The notes under the pieces were generated by a model that saw only the letters and a list, made by a program, of their open reading frames with translations, made no database searches and was not told where the DNA came from. This document shows positions 33,415 through 42,210 of a DNA stretch of 64,000 nucleotides, one piece after another; the first letter of the stretch is position 1, and each line of letters opens with the position of its first letter. Location of the stretch: the NCBI RefSeq assembly GCF_025152745.1, contig NZ_CP104043.1:248001-312000 (forward strand), read 5' to 3'. This stretch comes from Rhizobium sp. WSM4643 (lineage in GTDB: Bacteria > Pseudomonadota > Alphaproteobacteria > Rhizobiales > Rhizobiaceae). A program made the position numbers and the translations under genes.

Positions 33415-34572
33415 ATGAAAGTGGGAATCATCGGGCTAGGATTCCGGCTCGGCTATCTCGGCTATGTTTTCAAGGCAATCGATAGCAGCTTCGACATTGT
33501 CGGCTATGTGGATCCGGAACCCGCCGGACTTCCTGGATTGACGGAAAAGGGCATTTCAGTCGGCAAGGCCTATGGTTCGCCGGAAGAATTGCTCGCCTCC
33601 GAAAAGCTCGATCTGCTGATGATCGGCTCCCCCAATCATATGCATCTCGACCATATCAGGCTCGGACTTCAAGCCGGTCTCAAGGTCTTCTGCGAAAAGC
33701 CGATCGTCACCACGATCGCTGAAAGCATCGAACTTGCCCATCTGATGGCAAAATTCGGCCACGAGCGACTGATGGTCGGTCTCGTCTTGCGTTATTCTCC
33801 GCTCTACAAGGATCTGCGCGCCATCCAGGCCGAGGGCAAGCTTGGTCAGATCGTCTCGATCGAGGCCTCCGAACATATCGAGCCTTATCACGGTGCCTTC
33901 TTCATGCGCGACTGGCGCCGCTATGAACGCTATTCCGGCAGCTTCATGCTTGAAAAATGCTGCCACGACCTCGACCTGTATAATGGCGTCGTCGGTGCGC
34001 GGCCGGAGCGGGTCGCAAGTTTCGGCGGCCGCAAGAGCTTCATTCCTGCGAACGATCCAGCACGCGAAGGCATCAACGACCTCGAGCTTTTCCATCGCAA
34101 GCCAAGCGGCTGGATGGGCTCGGACAAGGTGTTCGACAGCGACGCCGATATTATCGATTATCAGGTGGCGATCGTCGAATATGCCAATGGCGTCGGCATG
34201 AACTTCCACACCAATCTGAATGTGCCCGACCAATTCCGTCGCTTCGCCATCATGGGCTCGCGCGGCATGGCCGAAGGCGATTTCGTTCGCGGTTATCTCG
34301 ATGTGCACGAACAACTGACCGGCAGCAAGATTGTCGAAAACAAATATGCCGCCACCGAGCTCTCCCAGCATTACGGCGCCGACGAACAGATGGCGAGCGA
34401 CCTGCTTGAAAGCGTGCGCACCGGGCTCGAACTTCCCGTGTCTACGCTGAATGCGCTCGAAGCCGGCATCCTCGCCTTGGCGATGGACGAAGCGAGGATG
34501 AAGAAGGCGGTCGTCGATCTCAGACCCATCTGGGACCGCTTCGACGAAGCCCTTCACGCAAGAGCGGCTTGA
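33415..34572 (+). CDS. Gfo/Idh/MocA family oxidoreductase
   Basis: A 385-residue NAD(P)-dependent sugar or cyclitol dehydrogenase. It has the N-terminal Rossmann motif VGIIGLGFRLGYLGY, then DLLMIGSPNHMHLDH and the family signature EKP in VFCEKPIVTT. The catalytic Lys is presumably in that EKP; a late CCHDLDLYNGVV segment carries the His/Asp. The start at 33415 fits the family N-terminus. It leads an operon with two sugar permeases, a binding protein and a MalK-type ATPase, so it likely oxidises the transported sugar. Confidence 0.9.
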   Translation: MKVGIIGLGFRLGYLGYVFKAIDSSFDIVGYVDPEPAGLPGLTEKGISVGKAYGSPEELLASEKLDLLMIGSPNHMHLDHIRLGLQAGLKVFCEKPIVTTIAESIELAHLMAKFGHERLMVGLVLRYSPLYKDLRAIQAEGKLGQIVSIEASEHIEPYHGAFFMRDWRRYERYSGSFMLEKCCHDLDLYNGVVGARPERVASFGGRKSFIPANDPAREGINDLELFHRKPSGWMGSDKVFDSDADIIDYQVAIVEYANGVGMNFHTNLNVPDQFRRFAIMGSRGMAEGDFVRGYLDVHEQLTGSKIVENKYAATELSQHYGADEQMASDLLESVRTGLELPVSTLNALEAGILALAMDEARMKKAVVDLRPIWDRFDEALHARAA

Positions 34573-34584
34573 GGGGGCGGCAGG

Positions 34585-35469
34585 ATGAGTGTTCAAAGAA
34601 GCACCTTCATCTTCGCTTGCATCCTTCTTCTTCCGGCTGTGCTCTATGTTCTGGCGATCGTCGCCTATCCGCTGGTCGATACCTTCGTTCTCTCCTTCAC
34701 CGACGCGTCCCTCAGGAAGACCACCAATTGGGTGGGCTGGGTCAATTACGAGAAGATCTTCAACGAGCGGTTTGCTGAAGTCATCATCCGCACCTTCATC
34801 TGGACCTTCTTCTCGGTCGCCCTGAAAATGGTGATCGGCACCTTCGGGGCGACGATGCTGAACGCCGCGGTCCCCGGCCGCTCATTGTTCCGGCTTTTGA
34901 CCATGCCGCCATGGATCGTGCCGATGGCGATCGGCATCTTCATGTGGGGCTGGATGTATAACGGCCAGTTCGGGATGATCTCCGGCATGTTGCAGCGCTT
35001 CGGTCTGGTCGACGGCCCGGTCGCCTTCCTCGCTTATGGAAGCACCGCCTTCTGGGCCACGATCGTCACCGACGTGTGGATCGGCGTGCCGCTGGTGACG
35101 ATCTACTTCCTGGCGGCGATCCAATCCATTCCGAAGGATCTCTACGAGGCCGCCTGGACCGACGGCGCCGGCCGCTGGTACCGCTTCCGCCGCATCACGC
35201 TGCCGCTGATGGTTCCGGCGATCATCACCATGTCGATGCTGTCGCTGATCGCCACCTTCAACTCGTTCGACATCATCTGGATCCTGACGCAGGGCGGACC
35301 GAGCGGCGAGACGACGACGATGATCATCGATACCTACCAGACCGCGATCGGCTCGAAGAAATACGGCGAAGGTGCAGCGCGTGCCGTTTTGATCTGCATC
35401 TTCCTGTCGCTCTTCTGCTTCGCCTATTTCCGCGTCACCCGCCGCCTCAATCCGGAGAAGCGCGCATGA
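34585..35469 (+). CDS. sugar ABC transporter permease (MalF/UgpA type)
   Basis: A 294-residue inner-membrane permease with six predicted helices. The EAA loop (YEAAWTDGAGRWYRFRRITLPLMVP) that docks on the ATPase is present. The ATG follows a GGCGGCAGG site. The stop overlaps the next permease start by 4 bp. Confidence 0.92.
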   Translation: MSVQRSTFIFACILLLPAVLYVLAIVAYPLVDTFVLSFTDASLRKTTNWVGWVNYEKIFNERFAEVIIRTFIWTFFSVALKMVIGTFGATMLNAAVPGRSLFRLLTMPPWIVPMAIGIFMWGWMYNGQFGMISGMLQRFGLVDGPVAFLAYGSTAFWATIVTDVWIGVPLVTIYFLAAIQSIPKDLYEAAWTDGAGRWYRFRRITLPLMVPAIITMSMLSLIATFNSFDIIWILTQGGPSGETTTMIIDTYQTAIGSKKYGEGAARAVLICIFLSLFCFAYFRVTRRLNPEKRA

Positions 35470-36323
35470 GCAATGCAGCCATGATCGACCGTTACCGCTG
35501 GTGGGAAATCATCCTGATCTATTGCGGCATCGCGCTGTTTCTTTTTTTTGTGCTGTCGCCCTTCGTCGAAGGTTTCCTGGTGTCGCTGAAGCCGCTCAGC
35601 CAGCTCTTTTCCTCACCCTACCGCTTCTGGCCGGAGAACGGCTCGTTCGAAGCCTACCGGACGATGTGGATCAGCGTGCCGGGCTTCGGGCGTTATATCT
35701 TCAACTCGTTCTTCATCTCGGTCATCGTCACGCTGATCGTGCTCGGCCTGGTCATTCCGGCGGCCTATGCCTTCGCGAAGTTCGAATTCAAGGGCATGGG
35801 CATCCTGCTCGGCGCCTTCCTGACGGTGAACATGTTCTCCGGCGCGGTGCTGTTGATCCCGCTCTTCCGGCTGATGCGCAGCATCGGCGTGCTCAATACC
35901 TATCTCGCCATGATCGTGCCTGGCGTCGCCTTCCTGATCCCTTCGGCGATCTGGCTGCTGCGCACCTACATGATCCGTATTCCGCAGGAGCTCAACGAAG
36001 CGGCCTACATGGATGGCGCCAGCCACTTCTACACGCTGCGCCGGGTCATCCTGCCGATTGCGATGCCGGGGATTATCGTCGTCGCCATCACCACCTTCAT
36101 CGGCGCCTACGCCCAGCAATTCATCTTCGCGCTGACGTTCAACTCGAAGACCGAATACATGCCCTTGCCGGTGGGGCTCTTTGCTTACTTCGGCAAGCAG
36201 GAGGTCATCTGGAACGAACTGATGGCGGCTTCCTTCGTCGGCATCGCGCCGGCGATGGTCGTCATCTTCTTCCTTCAGCGCTACCTTGTCGGCGGGCTGA
36301 CCGCCGGTGCGGTGAAACAATAA
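35466..36323 (+). CDS. sugar ABC transporter permease (MalG/UgpE type)
   Basis: A 285-residue inner-membrane permease of the MalG type, with the EAA loop NEAAYMDGASHFYTLRRVILP and a C-terminal KYLVGG-like RYLVGGLTAGAVK. It is coupled to the preceding permease by a 4-bp ATGA overlap and forms the transport pore with it. Confidence 0.92.
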   Translation: MSNAAMIDRYRWWEIILIYCGIALFLFFVLSPFVEGFLVSLKPLSQLFSSPYRFWPENGSFEAYRTMWISVPGFGRYIFNSFFISVIVTLIVLGLVIPAAYAFAKFEFKGMGILLGAFLTVNMFSGAVLLIPLFRLMRSIGVLNTYLAMIVPGVAFLIPSAIWLLRTYMIRIPQELNEAAYMDGASHFYTLRRVILPIAMPGIIVVAITTFIGAYAQQFIFALTFNSKTEYMPLPVGLFAYFGKQEVIWNELMAASFVGIAPAMVVIFFLQRYLVGGLTAGAVKQ

Positions 36324-36369
36324 GACCAAAAAACGAGTGAACAGCTAACACAAGAATGGGAGTCACGAC

Positions 36370-37602
36370 GTGAGCATATCAATCAAGACAGGCCTTATGG
36401 CGCTCGCCCTTCTCGGTTCGACGGCACTGACCACGGTCACTGTCCAGGCGGCCGACAAGGAAATCAGCTGGATCTATTGCGGCGACACGATCGACCCGGT
36501 CCACACGAAATATATCAAGCAGTGGGAAGAAAAGAACACAGGCTGGAAGATCACTCCAGAGGTCGTCGGATGGGCACAGTGCCAGGACAAGGCAACGACG
36601 CTCGCCGCCGCCGGCACGCCGGTGGCGATGGCCTATGTCGGCTCGCGCACGCTGAAGGAATTCGCCCAGAACGATCTTATCGTCCCGGTGCCGATGACCG
36701 ATGACGAGAAGAAGACCTATTACCCCCACATCGTCGACACGGTGACCTTCGAGGGCAACCAGTGGGGTGTTCCGATCGCCTTCTCCACCAAGGCGCTCTA
36801 TTGGAACAAGGATCTCTTCAAGCAGGCCGGCCTCGACCCCGAGACGCCGCCGAAGACCTGGGCCGAAGAAATCCAGATGGCAAAGACCATCAAGGAAAAG
36901 ACCGGCATTCCAGGTTTTGGTCTCTCCGCCAAGACCTTCGACAACACCATGCACCAGTTCATGCATTGGGTTTACACCAATAATGGTGCGGTGACCGATG
37001 CCGAAGGCAAGGTCACGCTGGATAGCCCCGAAATCCTCGCTGCGCTGAAGGCCTACAAGGACATCGTCCCCTACTCCGAAGAAGGCCCGACGGCCTATGA
37101 GCAGAACGAAGTCCGCGCCATCTTCCTCGATGGCAAGGTCGCCATGATCCAGGCCGGTTCGGGTGCCGCCGACCGTCTGAAGAAGACGCAGATCAGCTGG
37201 GGTATTACGACGCTGCCGCTCGGTCCGAACGCCAAGGGTCCGGGCACGCTGCTGATCACCGACAGCCTGGCGATCTTCAAGGGTTCGGGCGTCGAGGACA
37301 AGGCGACGGAGTTCGCCAAGTTCATCACCTCTCCGGATGTCCAGTCGGAATACGAACTGCAGGGCGGCGCCGGCCTCACCCCGTTGCGTCCGTCGGCAAA
37401 GGTCGACGAGTTCGTCGCCAAGGATCCTTACTGGAAGCCCTTGATCGACGGCATCAGCTATGGTGGTCCCGAGCCGCTCTTCACCGACTATAAGGGCTTC
37501 CAGAACTCGATGATCGAAATGATCCAGTCGGTTGTAACAGGCAAGGCCGAGCCGGAAGCCGCACTGAAGAAGGCTGCCGGCGAAATCGAGGCCTTCAAGT
37601 AA
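36370..37602 (+). CDS. sugar ABC transporter substrate-binding protein
   Basis: A 410-residue periplasmic family-1 solute-binding protein. A Sec signal peptide (KTGLMALALLGSTALTTVTVQA, about residues 6-27) is cleaved before ADKEISW. Core features include PVAMAYVG, NKDLFKQAGLDPETPPKTW and GKVAMIQAGSG. The start is GTG with GGGAG about 8 bp upstream. It delivers a sugar or sugar derivative to the permeases encoded just before it. Confidence 0.93.
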   Translation: MSISIKTGLMALALLGSTALTTVTVQAADKEISWIYCGDTIDPVHTKYIKQWEEKNTGWKITPEVVGWAQCQDKATTLAAAGTPVAMAYVGSRTLKEFAQNDLIVPVPMTDDEKKTYYPHIVDTVTFEGNQWGVPIAFSTKALYWNKDLFKQAGLDPETPPKTWAEEIQMAKTIKEKTGIPGFGLSAKTFDNTMHQFMHWVYTNNGAVTDAEGKVTLDSPEILAALKAYKDIVPYSEEGPTAYEQNEVRAIFLDGKVAMIQAGSGAADRLKKTQISWGITTLPLGPNAKGPGTLLITDSLAIFKGSGVEDKATEFAKFITSPDVQSEYELQGGAGLTPLRPSAKVDEFVAKDPYWKPLIDGISYGGPEPLFTDYKGFQNSMIEMIQSVVTGKAEPEAALKKAAGEIEAFK

Positions 37603-37619
37603 ACTCTCCCGAGCTCCTT

Positions 37620-37645
37620 GGGGTCGCGGCATCAGCTGCGACCCC
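37620..37645 (+). terminator. hairpin between binding-protein and ATPase genes
   Basis: GGGGTCGC (37620-37627) pairs with GCGACCCC (37638-37645). No T-run follows. Such hairpins after a binding-protein gene often stabilise its mRNA or reduce read-through so that the ATPase is made at a lower level. Confidence 0.55.
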
Positions 37646-37689
37646 TCCCCTCTATCGAATGTGCGAAGACCGCCGGCGGAGACAGATTT

Positions 37690-38823
37690 TTGGGACAGCT
37701 CCTTCTCAACAAAGTTCAGAAATTCTATGGCGACTACGAAGTTCTGAAGGGCGTGCAGCTCGAGGTGAGAAACGGCGAATTCGTCGTCTTCGTCGGCCCG
37801 TCGGGCTGCGGCAAATCCACCCTGCTGCGGATGATCGCCGGTCTCGACGCGACGACCGCCGGCGACATCGTCATTAATGGCGTCAGGGTCAACGACCTAC
37901 CGCCGGTCAAGCGCGGCATCGCCATGGTGTTCCAGTCCTACGCGCTCTACCCGCATATGACGGTCTTCGAGAACATAGCCTTCCCGCTTCGCGTCGAAAA
38001 GATGGAAGAAGAAAAGCTCAAGGCCAAGGTGGAAAATGCAGCGCGCATCCTTCACCTCGAGCAGCGGCTGCAGCAGAAACCAGGCATGCTCTCCGGCGGC
38101 CAGCGCCAGCGCGTCGCGATCGGCCGCGCCATCGTACGCGAACCGAAGATCTTCCTGTTCGACGAGCCGCTCTCCAACCTCGACGCAGCACTGCGCGCCG
38201 ACATGCGCATCGAGCTTGCCAAGCTGCACAGGCAGTTAAAGGCGACGATGATCTATGTGACGCACGACCAGGTCGAGGCAATGACCATGGCCGACCGTAT
38301 CGTCGTGCTTGACGCCGGCGATATCTCCCAGACGGGCGCGCCGCTGGAGCTTTATCATAAGCCCGCGAACCAGTTCGTGGCCGGCTTCATCGGCAATCCG
38401 AAAATGAATTTTCTGCCTGTGACCTGTAAAAGCGTCAGCGCCAATGGCGTCGAGGTGGATTATCAGGGCCAGACAGCCCTCCTGCCCGTGACGCCGCGCG
38501 ACGGCATGGCCGGCAAGGCTTTGACGCTCGGCATCCGGCCGGAGCATATCCAGCTTAACGGCGGCGATATCGTCTTTACCGTGACCCCGACGGTCATCGA
38601 GCGCCTCGGGGCAAATACGGTCGCTTATGCCTCGCTCAACGGAGAGGCCGAGAATTTCTGCGCGATGCTGCCGGGTAGCGTCGGCATCCGCGCGGACGCG
38701 CCAGTCGCGACCGGCATCAACGCCGCAGATTGCCATTTGTTCGACGAGGCCGGCGTTGCCTTCGAGCGGCGCGTGGAACTGACCGAAATCGATATGAACA
38801 TGATCAATCCCACGGCGGTCTGA
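37690..38823 (+). CDS. sugar ABC transporter ATP-binding protein (MalK/UgpC type)
   Basis: A 377-residue ATPase with Walker [10 protein letters not shown]-loop [13 protein letters not shown], signature LSGGQRQRV, Walker [12 protein letters not shown] and switch His in [11 protein letters not shown]-terminal TOBE regulatory region follows ([12 protein letters not shown]). The start is probably TTG 37690, giving [14 protein letters not shown], with GGAG upstream; the codons before it do not belong to the family. It powers the sugar permeases encoded upstream. Confidence 0.92.
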   Translation: MGQLLLNKVQKFYGDYEVLKGVQLEVRNGEFVVFVGPSGCGKSTLLRMIAGLDATTAGDIVINGVRVNDLPPVKRGIAMVFQSYALYPHMTVFENIAFPLRVEKMEEEKLKAKVENAARILHLEQRLQQKPGMLSGGQRQRVAIGRAIVREPKIFLFDEPLSNLDAALRADMRIELAKLHRQLKATMIYVTHDQVEAMTMADRIVVLDAGDISQTGAPLELYHKPANQFVAGFIGNPKMNFLPVTCKSVSANGVEVDYQGQTALLPVTPRDGMAGKALTLGIRPEHIQLNGGDIVFTVTPTVIERLGANTVAYASLNGEAENFCAMLPGSVGIRADAPVATGINAADCHLFDEAGVAFERRVELTEIDMNMINPTAV

Positions 38824-38932
38824 AGCGACTGGCTTCGTGTCGGCGGTCCTATTGATGCCGCCACAGGACCCTCTGCCAATCGGACGGCAGTTCTCGCGGC
38901 GTTCGGTCCGCTTTTCTACTGGTGCCCGGAGG

Positions 38933-39305
38933 CTAAACAAGCCTTTTGACCGCGGGCGTTGCGAAGCTGCGGCCAGCAGCATCGAGGCCAAAGTCAGCAT
39001 CGCGTCGGCACTCGCCAGAGCGGGCGAACCTCCGGCCATGACCATGGCAATACCTGGGACCATGAGAGCGACACCGAGGATGGCAAGTCCGGCGTGAACG
39101 TGGGGAAGTATCCCCCGCGCTGCGGTGGGGGTCAGCCGGCAGTACAGGCCAAACAACGCCAGCGTCGTCCATCCCACCAGGTTGAGATGCGCATGGGCCG
39201 CCGCCAGCAAGTAGTCCTCGCTGATTGCCATCTGGATCCCCCAAACCTGCCAGAGGTGACACACACGACCGCCGCGAGAAAAAAGATAAAGGCGATGTCA
39301 CGCAT
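38933..39305 (-). pseudogene. small multi-helix membrane protein, frameshifted (CcoN/NorB-like mini protein)
   Basis: The start MRDIAFIFFLAAVVCVTSG reads well from 39305, then the frame is lost near 39247. In a neighbouring frame the expected continuation appears: VWGIQMAISEDYLLAAAHAH, NLVGWTTLALFGLYCRLTP and GLAILGVALMVPGIAMVM. Inserting one T (giving GGCATGG for GGCAGG on the minus strand) joins the parts. AHAHLNLVGW recalls small haem-copper-oxidase-like membrane proteins of about 120 residues. The end is uncertain; the frame runs on past 38940 into unrelated sequence. Its start lies one base after the stop of the broken cupin gene, so the two formed an operon. Confidence 0.7.
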
Positions 39306-39306
39306 A

Positions 39307-39756
39307 TCAGCCTCTCTGCGCCAGCCCGGGGCCGGTAAACTGCGAGCCATAGCGTGCCGCACATTCGGCAACCGCGGCGATGTCACGCGGTATTTGAAAA
39401 CCGGCTGCGGCGACTTCTTCGAAAAAACCTTCAAAGCCACCCGGCGTCAGCACCGCGATGCAAACAGCCCCGTCGGGACCGGTGCGGAAGCTATGACGCT
39501 TGCCACGTGGGATATGCGCAATCTACATCGGACCGCGCCGAAACACGGTGCCCTCAAGTTCGAAATCAATGACGCCTTCCAGCACAAGGAAAGTTTCGTC
39601 CTCGGCCTCATGGATGTGCGAAGGCGGGCCCTCAAGCGGGCCGGCAACGCCGTGGACGATGGACATGGCGCCTTGCGTTTCGGCAGAGGACAACAGGATG
39701 CGATAGGTGGTGCCATTCCAGCTATGAGACTGCTGTGGCTGGGTATATATGTTCAT
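39307..39756 (-). pseudogene. cupin domain protein with an in-frame stop codon
   Basis: A cupin of about 149 residues starts at 39756 (MNIYTQPQQSHSWNG) and shows the cupin core SHIHEAEDETFLVLEG and DFELEG. A TAG at 39523-39525 interrupts it after FRRGPM. The same frame continues with a typical cupin C-terminal half (IAHIPRGKRHSFRTGPDGAV, then GGFEGFFEEVAAAGF) to a TGA at 39307. The interrupted codon was probably CAG, so a single C-to-T change inactivated it. It is divergent from a LysR gene, its probable regulator. Confidence 0.75.
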
Positions 39757-39856
39757 GATACAGGGACCTTCGTGGTTGGTTGATCGGAAGGCCCCCGAAA
39801 TAGCGCACCGCCGGGCTTGTGATAAATTGGATGATTATATCGACTGAATTGATCCT

Positions 39857-40840
39857 ATGAATTTATCCACGTTCGACCTCAACCTATTGAAAGTGCTGGA
39901 TGCCTTGTTGCGCGAACGGTCTACCGTGCGCGCCGGGGAACGGGTTGGCCTATCGCAGCCGGCCGTGTCGGCGGCCCTTGGGCGGTTGCGCGCCGCCTTC
40001 GGCGATCCACTGCTGATGCGCGATGGCCAGCAAATGCGCCCGACCGAATTTGCACTTGCTTTGGTGTTGCCGTTGACGCAACTGCTTGAGGATTCAAGCC
40101 GCCTCTTAAACCCGGCAAGCTTCGATCCAGTGAGTGCGGTGCAGACTTTCCGCATTGCAGCGTCAGATTTTTTCACCGAGATGATGCTTCCCGGCCTAAT
40201 GGCTAACCTGGAACAGCGGGCACCGGGCATTTCGCTGCGCTATACCGACTCGCTCAATCTTCAGACCATGGACGACCTACGAGAAGCCAGGCTGGATCTG
40301 ATCTTGTTGCCTGCGGGCAATTTTTCGCCCTGGGTCGATTGGCGACCGATCTTTCATGCCAGTTACGTTGTTGTTGCGCGGCAGGATCATCCGGTTCTAC
40401 GCCAGCACGGTGTTACGACGGCGGCGGCGATGCCCGTCGAACTGTATTGCAGTCTGCGCCACGCCGCCTTCCGCGTCATCGAGATGGCGCCCGATCGAGA
40501 AACTGCCGCACTTGCGGCACTGGGCCTGCAACGTGAGGTCGTCCTCTCGGTACCGACCTTTACGGCCGTCTTGCGGTCTGTGGCCGCGACAAACCTTGTC
40601 GGAATTGTACCGCGCCGGATGGCCGTGAAAGTGGCCATCGCAGAGGGGCTTGCCATTTATCCGCTGCCCTTTGCTTTGCCGCCAATACTGTTGGCAATGA
40701 TTTGGCACCGGCGCAATTCCGCCTCCCATGCACACGCTTGGCTGCGCGATCAGGTCTCCGAAATACTCACGCCACTCGATGATCTTGAACAGTCCAGCGT
40801 CGGTAGTTTGGTATTGGGAAGCGCTGCCAATCTCGATTGA
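39857..40840 (+). CDS. LysR family transcriptional regulator
   Basis: A 327-residue regulator. Its N-terminal HTH (STFDLNLLKVLDALLRERST then VGLSQPAVSAALGRLRAAF) is of the NodD/NahR-like LysR branch, followed by a LysR substrate domain (DFFTEMMLPGLMANLEQ). It is divergent from the broken cupin/membrane protein unit and probably controlled it; it appears intact itself. The 269 bp after it (40841-41109) hold no gene I can support. Confidence 0.9.
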   Translation: MNLSTFDLNLLKVLDALLRERSTVRAGERVGLSQPAVSAALGRLRAAFGDPLLMRDGQQMRPTEFALALVLPLTQLLEDSSRLLNPASFDPVSAVQTFRIAASDFFTEMMLPGLMANLEQRAPGISLRYTDSLNLQTMDDLREARLDLILLPAGNFSPWVDWRPIFHASYVVVARQDHPVLRQHGVTTAAAMPVELYCSLRHAAFRVIEMAPDRETAALAALGLQREVVLSVPTFTAVLRSVAATNLVGIVPRRMAVKVAIAEGLAIYPLPFALPPILLAMIWHRRNSASHAHAWLRDQVSEILTPLDDLEQSSVGSLVLGSAANLD

Positions 40841-41109
40841 TTGCGGGCTAGGTTTGGGTCCCGTATCGGGCGCTATGGAACGGCTGCTCTCGATACTTAA
40901 ACGCCGAAAACCGACCGTCAGTTTCCGCCCCAAATCGGTCATCGTCGGTTCTGAACTGATGTCGGTTATTGGCGCAACGAAATCATCCGCCACGCGCATG
41001 TCTTGCGATATCAGCGACTGCATTCTTGCTGATACCGAGACCGCGAGCAATCCACCAATAACTGAGGCGTTCGGCGATCAAGGCCATTTCGCCCTCAACC
41101 GGAACAAGC

Positions 41110-42210
41110 CTACCAGACGAGACCGCGGGCCGCGACGTCCTCGACGCGGGTGACGATGCCGCCCCGATGGAAGACCATCGTGTCGAACAGGTTGGACACT
41201 ACGCAGGTATGGTTCGGGATGATGAAGAGCTTCTGGCCGATCTGCGGCCTGGGGCCGGTGCAGTTCGACAGGTCGATCACGCCATGTTCTTCCGAGAGGC
41301 TGCTGATCCGCGCTTCGGGATAGCCGACGACTAGGCCGTAATCGCTGAAACCCTGAAGATCCGATGTCAGCGCCTTCGAGCCGGCATCGACGACGGCGCG
41401 GTCGGCGTTGGGGCGGGAGACGACGGTTGCCAGCACGTGCATGGCGCAATCGTCCTCGGTGCAATGGCCCATGCGCACCATCTGGCGGTCGTTGTAGATA
41501 TAGGTGCCGGCGCGGTGCTCGGTGGCCGATTTGACGAGATGCGCCTCGAAGAGGCTTGGCGTTCCGCCATTGCTGACGATCGGGCAGCTTATGCCTTCCG
41601 ATGTCAGCTGTGCGAGCGCCTCTGTGATGAAGGCTTCGACGGCGGCGGCCGATTGCGGTTTCGGATAGGTGACGATGCCGCCGAAGGTGAGACCGTCGGC
41701 CGCGGCGATGCGCCTGGCGAGCGAAGCCGCTTCTGCCGGCGTCTGCACGCCGCAGCGGCCGCCGCCGGTGTCGCATTCCACAAGCACGTTCAGCGGCTTG
41801 TGGCCGGAGAAATGTGCCGCGAGCCCGTCGACCGTCACTTCGCTGTCGGCGACGACCTTGAGGGCCGAAATTCTCTCGTTCAATTTGCCCAGCCGCTCGA
41901 GCTTCTGCTGTCCGAGGATATTGAAGGTGATGAGGATGTCCTCGAAGCCGGCTTCAGCAAAGACTTCGGCTTCCGTGACCTTTTGGCAATTGATGCCCTT
42001 GGCGCCGGCGGCAATCTGCGCGACGGCCAAGGCCGGGATCTTGTGCGTCTTGATATGCGGGCGGAAATTCAGCCCGTGCTGATCCATATAGGATTGAACG
42101 CGGTTGATGTTGGCAGCCAGCCTGTCTTCGTCGATCACAGGACGCGGCGTCGAGAGATCGGCGATCCTGTCGCCTGCCTTGGCGATGACGGCGAACCTGT
42201 TGTCATGCAT
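41110..42210 (-). CDS. D-threonine aldolase / D-serine dehydratase-like (DSD1) PLP enzyme
   Basis: A 366-residue fold-type III PLP enzyme. The PLP Lys is in RPHIKTHK, followed by GAKGINCQKVTEAEV; GTYIYNDRQMVRMG lies in the middle. A late PNHTCVVSN segment supplies the His/Cys metal ligands of the D-threonine aldolase/eukaryotic D-serine dehydratase group. It cleaves or deaminates a D-3-hydroxy-amino acid. Its ATG abuts the stop codon of the M81 peptidase gene directly upstream, so both form one operon. Confidence 0.87.
   Translation of the reverse strand: MHDNRFAVIAKAGDRIADLSTPRPVIDEDRLAANINRVQSYMDQHGLNFRPHIKTHKIPALAVAQIAAGAKGINCQKVTEAEVFAEAGFEDILITFNILGQQKLERLGKLNERISALKVVADSEVTVDGLAAHFSGHKPLNVLVECDTGGGRCGVQTPAEAASLARRIAAADGLTFGGIVTYPKPQSAAAVEAFITEALAQLTSEGISCPIVSNGGTPSLFEAHLVKSATEHRAGTYIYNDRQMVRMGHCTEDDCAMHVLATVVSRPNADRAVVDAGSKALTSDLQGFSDYGLVVGYPEARISSLSEEHGVIDLSNCTGPRPQIGQKLFIIPNHTCVVSNLFDTMVFHRGGIVTRVEDVAARGLVW

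Noticed and set aside
40841..41109. Possible HTH-like peptide on the minus strand (ARGLGISKNAVADIARHAR)
   Set aside because: It is interrupted by stop codons within 30 residues and no larger frame can be assembled without multiple shifts.
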